Shown here piece after piece: positions 61,301-64,000 of a stretch of 64,000 bases of DNA. The translations under genes and the position numbers were made by a program. Each line of letters opens with the position of its first letter. Position 1 is the stretch's first letter. This DNA comes from Nematostella vectensis (taxonomy: Eukaryota; Cnidaria; Anthozoa; Actiniaria; Edwardsiidae). The stretch spans positions 11,481,040 to 11,545,039 of the forward strand of contig NC_064042.1 in assembly GCF_932526225.1 (NCBI RefSeq), written 5' to 3'. Under the pieces are notes generated by a model, which saw only the letters and a program-made list of their open reading frames with translations, was not told where the DNA came from and ran no database searches.

Positions 61301-62319
61301 ACAAGTTGGTCCCCAACCTTAACGACAAGACAAAGTACGTTATCCACCATGAGACTCTGAGACTTTATGTGAGTTTTGGGCTAAAAGTCACCAAGATTCA
61401 CAGGGGTGTCACTTTTGAGGAGTCTGCTTGGCTGGAGCCCTACATTGACTTGAACACCGATCTGAGAGCCAAGGCGACAAACGATTTTGAGAAAGATTTT
61501 TTCAAGTTAATGAACAACTCCGTCTTTGGTAAGACTATGGAGAACATTAGGAACAGGGTGGACATTCGGTTGGTGACGGACGAGAAGCAGGCCAAGAAGC
61601 TCATATCAAAGCCGAACTATCAACATCGCACCATCTTTTGCGAGAATCTAGCCGCCATCCACATGAAGAAGACAAAGCTGATCTTCAACAAGCCTGTCTA
61701 CTTGGGCATGTCCATTCTGGACCTGAGTAAGACGCTCATGTACGATTTCCACTACAACTTCGTCAAGCCCAAGTACGGTGAGGATGCAAAGCTCTTATTC
61801 ACTGATACTGACAGCCTGATGTATGAGATCGAGACGAAAGACTTTTACGAGGACATCAGCGGGGATGTGAGGTCCACGTTCGACACCAGCAACTTTCCGA
61901 AGGGTCACCCATCTGGTATTGAGGTGGGTGTGAACAAGAAAGTCATCGGAATGTTTAAAGATGAGGCTGGGGGTCAGCAAATCACAGAATTTGTAGGACT
62001 GAGGGCCAAACTTTACTCGTACAAGATGGATGAAGGTAAAGAAGAAAAGAAATGCAAGGGCGTCAAGAGAGCAGTCGTCAAGAAGAGCATCGGTTTCGAT
62101 GACTACAAGGATTGCTTATTTGGTAAGAAACCTCAGATGAGACTTATGAATGTCATCAGAAGTCATAAGCATGATGTTTACACTGAAACGGTGAACAAGG
62201 TCGCTCTATCTCATGAGGATGATAAACGGGTCATCTGTGATGATGGTATTCACACCTTCGCTCACGGTCATTTCAGAACGCTATTAGGTGGTGGCTCAGT
62301 ATCTTCAGGGACGACTTGA
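58393..62319 (+). CDS. Polinton protein-primed DNA polymerase B
   Basis: 1308 residues from the ATG at 58393 (GACATGGCT context), chosen because upstream codons are the minisatellite. An N-terminal SAP-like motif (LKVKDLKALAKERGI, about 8-25) precedes a Pro-rich linker. A C2H2-type finger (CCRCLNSFRCKQSLEKH) lies near 437. Exonuclease motif I is YADFE (about 494). An endonuclease VII-like zinc module CHICEGEL...DHCHLTGKYRGAAHNECN lies near 597, and exonuclease II FHNLSGYDSHLF near 641. Polymerase motif A is YLDANNLYGWAM (about 901), motif B MNNSVFGKTMEN (about 1037) and motif C FTDTDSLMY (about 1134). These are the signatures of protein-primed family B polymerases of Polintons and adintovirus-like elements. 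No stop or frameshift. Its 3' end overlaps the convergent integrase gene by 52 bp. Confidence 0.95.
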   Translation: MAGLIEMENLKVKDLKALAKERGIPRYYWMRRDELVGALTSTSPPPPPRRVPLPKLVKGLPRPPRITPSNTSESILDGPIPEINVPILKPSQPPRSSRVQSLKHFANRAANLIKSELDKFADWILSYVPEPIKKTVKEAADKRVERLKERIKRLHEEVEDRFTPKEQQTALKGYLKTHGIAGQRGYDPKTFIARIKPKVLELISQQKKPIKVKFIFTCGFIKEDPATAQIEEELGYFHTEKPEIVTESTDLSDLFDTMTNYLLGLVELFQKQGSGWQFDQVEYFDINIDPFEPLSGSSYIPLPPKLASKKAIINVKNENDHECFKWAVTSAVYPREKDPQRLSKQMIENSEKFDWSGIEFPVSLKQIDKFEKQNQYTVNVFGYETKIYPLRISEKDPDNAINLLLISDDETNHYCWIKNMMRLVSTQIDEFHHTRFLCCRCLNSFRCKQSLEKHSECCGNHEAVGIEMPKIDKDGNLPHIKFKNYNRKMRVPFVVYADFESFTENIDTCSPDESKSFTKQYQKHKPSGFCYLIKCFDGDISPSELVRYTAESPDEDIPQLFVESLESDIKKIYDKFRFPKKVKMAPKDKIAYNDATHCHICEGELGEDKVLDHCHLTGKYRGAAHNECNLDHKIPKFFPVIFHNLSGYDSHLFIKNLGTSEGKINCIPNNEEKYISFTKQIVVDSFTNKKGNKIDVKRDIRFIDSFRFMSASLNSLVGNMSRECFKNLAEYYEGEELQLLLRKGVFPYDWFDGFSKLDATQLPQREAFHSKLNDTGISEEDHLHARRVWEVFGMGTMRDYHNLYLESDVLLLADVFENFRDVCLKNYGLDPAWYYTAPGLAWDAALKTTKVRLELLTDYDMLLMIEKGIRGGVSMISNRHGEANNPYMKEYDPDLPTKYITYLDANNLYGWAMSNPLPTHGFRWMGDQELSGWRDRPCILEVDLEYPHHLHDLHNDYPLAPESIGLGNVDKLVPNLNDKTKYVIHHETLRLYVSFGLKVTKIHRGVTFEESAWLEPYIDLNTDLRAKATNDFEKDFFKLMNNSVFGKTMENIRNRVDIRLVTDEKQAKKLISKPNYQHRTIFCENLAAIHMKKTKLIFNKPVYLGMSILDLSKTLMYDFHYNFVKPKYGEDAKLLFTDTDSLMYEIETKDFYEDISGDVRSTFDTSNFPKGHPSGIEVGVNKKVIGMFKDEAGGQQITEFVGLRAKLYSYKMDEGKEEKKCKGVKRAVVKKSIGFDDYKDCLFGKKPQMRLMNVIRSHKHDVYTETVNKVALSHEDDKRVICDDGIHTFAHGHFRTLLGGGSVSSGTT

Positions 62320-63260
62320 AGTTCTTCCCTAACGAACGACCTCCTTGGAGCGCCTTCGGAGAGGTAGTACAACACAGGCTGTCCAACTGAAACAACACTG
62401 CGTGATAGATCAAACACTTTTAAACTCCAAATAGGATCTGTGGCTCGTCTGCGTTCACCTCCTTCCTCTTCTCCAGGAGCTAACAGATATCTAACTCTAA
62501 CCCCTGGTGGTAGTCTAACTTCATCAAGTCCAACAGGCCGCTTATACGTTGGAGGGTCAATATCAACCTCTTTCAAACCAATAGATTTTGCAGGCTCTTT
62601 GCCAGTAATTCTTATGGGTTGACTATTCAGAGTTTTCAAAACATCTGGCAATCGTTTCACCCAAACTCTAGACCGATCATCGCTAATCATTTCTTGAGCA
62701 TACTGATGAGAAAACAACCTCTCCGCCAGTGTTCTATTGGCGCGTTCGACAAAAGCCTGTGCGCGATGGTTCCCAGCTTCGCTTCGCTGGATGGTAACCC
62801 CCTTCTTTTTCATAATCTTCGTTACCTCTCCCCTAAATTCTGTCCCCGGGTCGACAATCACCGTATGAGGCCATTTAAGTTTTCTGGAGTATATCTTTTC
62901 AAACCCTCTAGCAATTCCACTCGAATCCTTGGTAGTCAGTGCTTCTGCATCTTTATATCTCGAGGCAATATCAATCACGACCAACGCGTAACGGTAGGTT
63001 TTTCTGCCTACGTTATCGTGGGGCATAAACAACAGATCGGCTTGGTGAATCTGATTAGGTTTATTCACAGTCCAATGCGGTCTGGGGACATACTTTGGGG
63101 CTGGGAGGTAGATCTGCCACAACGCCTGTTTTTCAAGCCACCTCTTAGCCTCGGCTTCACTGACTTTAGCGACACTAGCTAACTTAGAAATAGCTGAATA
63201 CCCTTTCCAGTATCCATCGGTGGAATAGTATATTTTTGATAACCTGCTTTCGTTACTCAT
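62268..63260 (-). CDS. Polinton retroviral-like integrase
   Basis: 330 residues starting MSNESRLSK. The core has HQADLLFMPHD (first Asp), VIVDPGTEF (second Asp) and, about 35 residues later, AFVERANRTLAER (Glu), the DDE arrangement of retroviral-type integrases carried by Polintons. An N-terminal helical region and a C-terminal beta-rich segment (VGQPVLYYLSEGAPRRSFVREEL) flank it. It inserts the linear element, giving a 6 bp target duplication. It is convergent and overlapping with the polymerase, and divergent from the capsid gene with 33 bp between start codons, so the two probably share promoter sequence. Intact. Confidence 0.95.
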   Translation of the reverse strand: MSNESRLSKIYYSTDGYWKGYSAISKLASVAKVSEAEAKRWLEKQALWQIYLPAPKYVPRPHWTVNKPNQIHQADLLFMPHDNVGRKTYRYALVVIDIASRYKDAEALTTKDSSGIARGFEKIYSRKLKWPHTVIVDPGTEFRGEVTKIMKKKGVTIQRSEAGNHRAQAFVERANRTLAERLFSHQYAQEMISDDRSRVWVKRLPDVLKTLNSQPIRITGKEPAKSIGLKEVDIDPPTYKRPVGLDEVRLPPGVRVRYLLAPGEEEGGERRRATDPIWSLKVFDLSRSVVSVGQPVLYYLSEGAPRRSFVREELQVVPEDTEPPPNSVLK

Positions 63261-63293
63261 TTAAAGATTATCTCTCTTTTCTTAAAATAAAAG

Positions 63294-64000
63294 ATGGCAC
63301 AAGCGATATCAGAAAAAATTAACCCAAACAGGATCCCACGGGAACCCTTCGGCCTGAAAGCGGAATCGTCGCTGAATCGGATTACATTCAATCCCTCATC
63401 AGCAAGTCCTGGAGAAACCCTCTATATAAATATTCCAAAACTTGCTGAAAATGTAGTGATTGTTCCAGGTAGTGTATCCTTACTATTTGACTTAGACGTC
63501 GCAGGACACGCGAATAATACTCTCGTCAACAACGTTGGTCGGAACCTAGTGTCAAGGCTCAAGATTCTTTTCGGTGGAGAAACACTACAGGATACTCAAA
63601 GATACGATCTCTTCCAAACCTATCACGACTTATACTTACAAGCTGAAGATCGTGAGGATAGAATAAAACAAGGTATCTCCTCTGAAAACATGAGGAAGCT
63701 CAGGACAAATGCAGGTGACAAAGCGACATCAGATGCTAAGGAAGTAGCTCTTGCAGCAGTTCACAACACCAAGTACTGCATTCCACTCGACCATCCTATT
63801 CTCGGCGAGCATGGGGTCTTTTATCCAAAGGCGTTACCTCATCCGCTAATCTTTGAAATTACTCTAGCCCCAGTTTCCGACGTCGTTGTTTATGCTGACA
63901 CGGTCAAGACTCCAACGTACACAATCACAAACCTCGAGTTGGAATATGCTTGCATCTCAAGTGAATACTTGGCTCGTGAGGCGTTGTCGGCTTATCAGGT
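63294..64000 (+). CDS. Polinton capsid protein, N-terminal part (open at the window end)
   Basis: The frame starts at ATG 63294 (AAAAGATGGC) and stays open for 235 codons to the edge. It begins MAQAISEKINPNRIPREPFG and includes VPGSVSLLFDL, GRNLVSRLKILFGGETLQDT, YDLFQTYHDLYLQ and IPLDHPILGEHGVFYPKALP. The order of beta-rich blocks and the FGGExLQDTxxYDLFxxYxDL stretch are typical of the double jelly-roll major capsid protein of Polintons. A minor capsid or penton assignment is less likely. The gene is easily missed because it has no stop inside the window. Confidence 0.82.
   Translation, partial: MAQAISEKINPNRIPREPFGLKAESSLNRITFNPSSASPGETLYINIPKLAENVVIVPGSVSLLFDLDVAGHANNTLVNNVGRNLVSRLKILFGGETLQDTQRYDLFQTYHDLYLQAEDREDRIKQGISSENMRKLRTNAGDKATSDAKEVALAAVHNTKYCIPLDHPILGEHGVFYPKALPHPLIFEITLAPVSDVVVYADTVKTPTYTITNLELEYACISSEYLAREALSAYQ

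Larger units (their letters stand above)
57952..64000 (+). mobile_element. Polinton/Maverick element, left part
   Basis: It starts with AGTAGTAGGG at the break relative to copy A; Polintons are known to start with AG and to duplicate 6 bp (here CTCTCT, 57946-57951). Contents: a terminal zone with a minisatellite, DNA polymerase B (+), integrase (-) and a capsid gene (+) running off the window. All visible frames are intact. The right end, ATPase, protease and penton genes would lie to the right. Confidence 0.92.

Overview
The window is animal nuclear DNA. Its genes are split by short GT-AG introns, splice sites and reading phases close exactly, and about half of it is transposon-derived. The host proteins (an ACSL3/4-type acyl-CoA synthetase, Rab6, ASCC1, a PAN/apple protein with a mucin-like stretch and a discoidin exon) together with Polinton, BEL/Pao, Penelope-like, Ty3/Gypsy and piggyBac elements fit a cnidarian, most likely a sea anemone such as Nematostella. 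The species is inference; no host gene is prokaryotic.

Layout. 1-1383: 3' end of a BEL/Pao retrotransposon with its LTR. 2132-4915 (-): three exons of a secreted or membrane PA-domain gene whose 3' part is not seen. 6010-6808: Penelope-like RT fragment followed by a hammerhead-like motif. 7790-15345 (-): complete 11-exon ACSL3/4 gene (708 codons). 17878-27315 (-): complete RAB6 gene with two alternative prenylated last exons and a 3.3 kb piggyBac element in intron 3. 30528-31019 (+): compact SET-domain gene sharing a probable bidirectional promoter with RAB6. 31637-37787 (-): complete 8-exon ASCC1 gene. One ASCC1 intron carries a 2 kb minisatellite made of copies of the preceding exon end and its 5' splice site. 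39893-53291 (+): a signal peptide, PAN, EGF-like, Thr-rich gene carrying a Ty3/Gypsy insertion in its Thr-rich exon, followed by an isolated discoidin exon. 57475-57951: a second copy of that gene's upstream region, cut by a Polinton/Maverick (57952 to the window end) that encodes protein-primed DNA polymerase B, a retroviral-like integrase and the start of a capsid protein.

The host genes are unrelated housekeeping functions: lipid activation, Golgi trafficking, RNA/DNA-repair cofactor and protein methylation. They lie next to a rapidly evolving secreted-protein locus. The richest signals are structural: splice-site-bearing tandem repeats, duplicated segments that act as empty sites for two different transposons, compensating frameshifts in a mucin-like repeat, large inverted repeats and several families of short non-autonomous elements with readable target-site duplications. 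Exon boundaries were read by eye from splice consensus and phase. Gene totals that divide exactly by three support ACSL, RAB6 and ASCC1 strongly.
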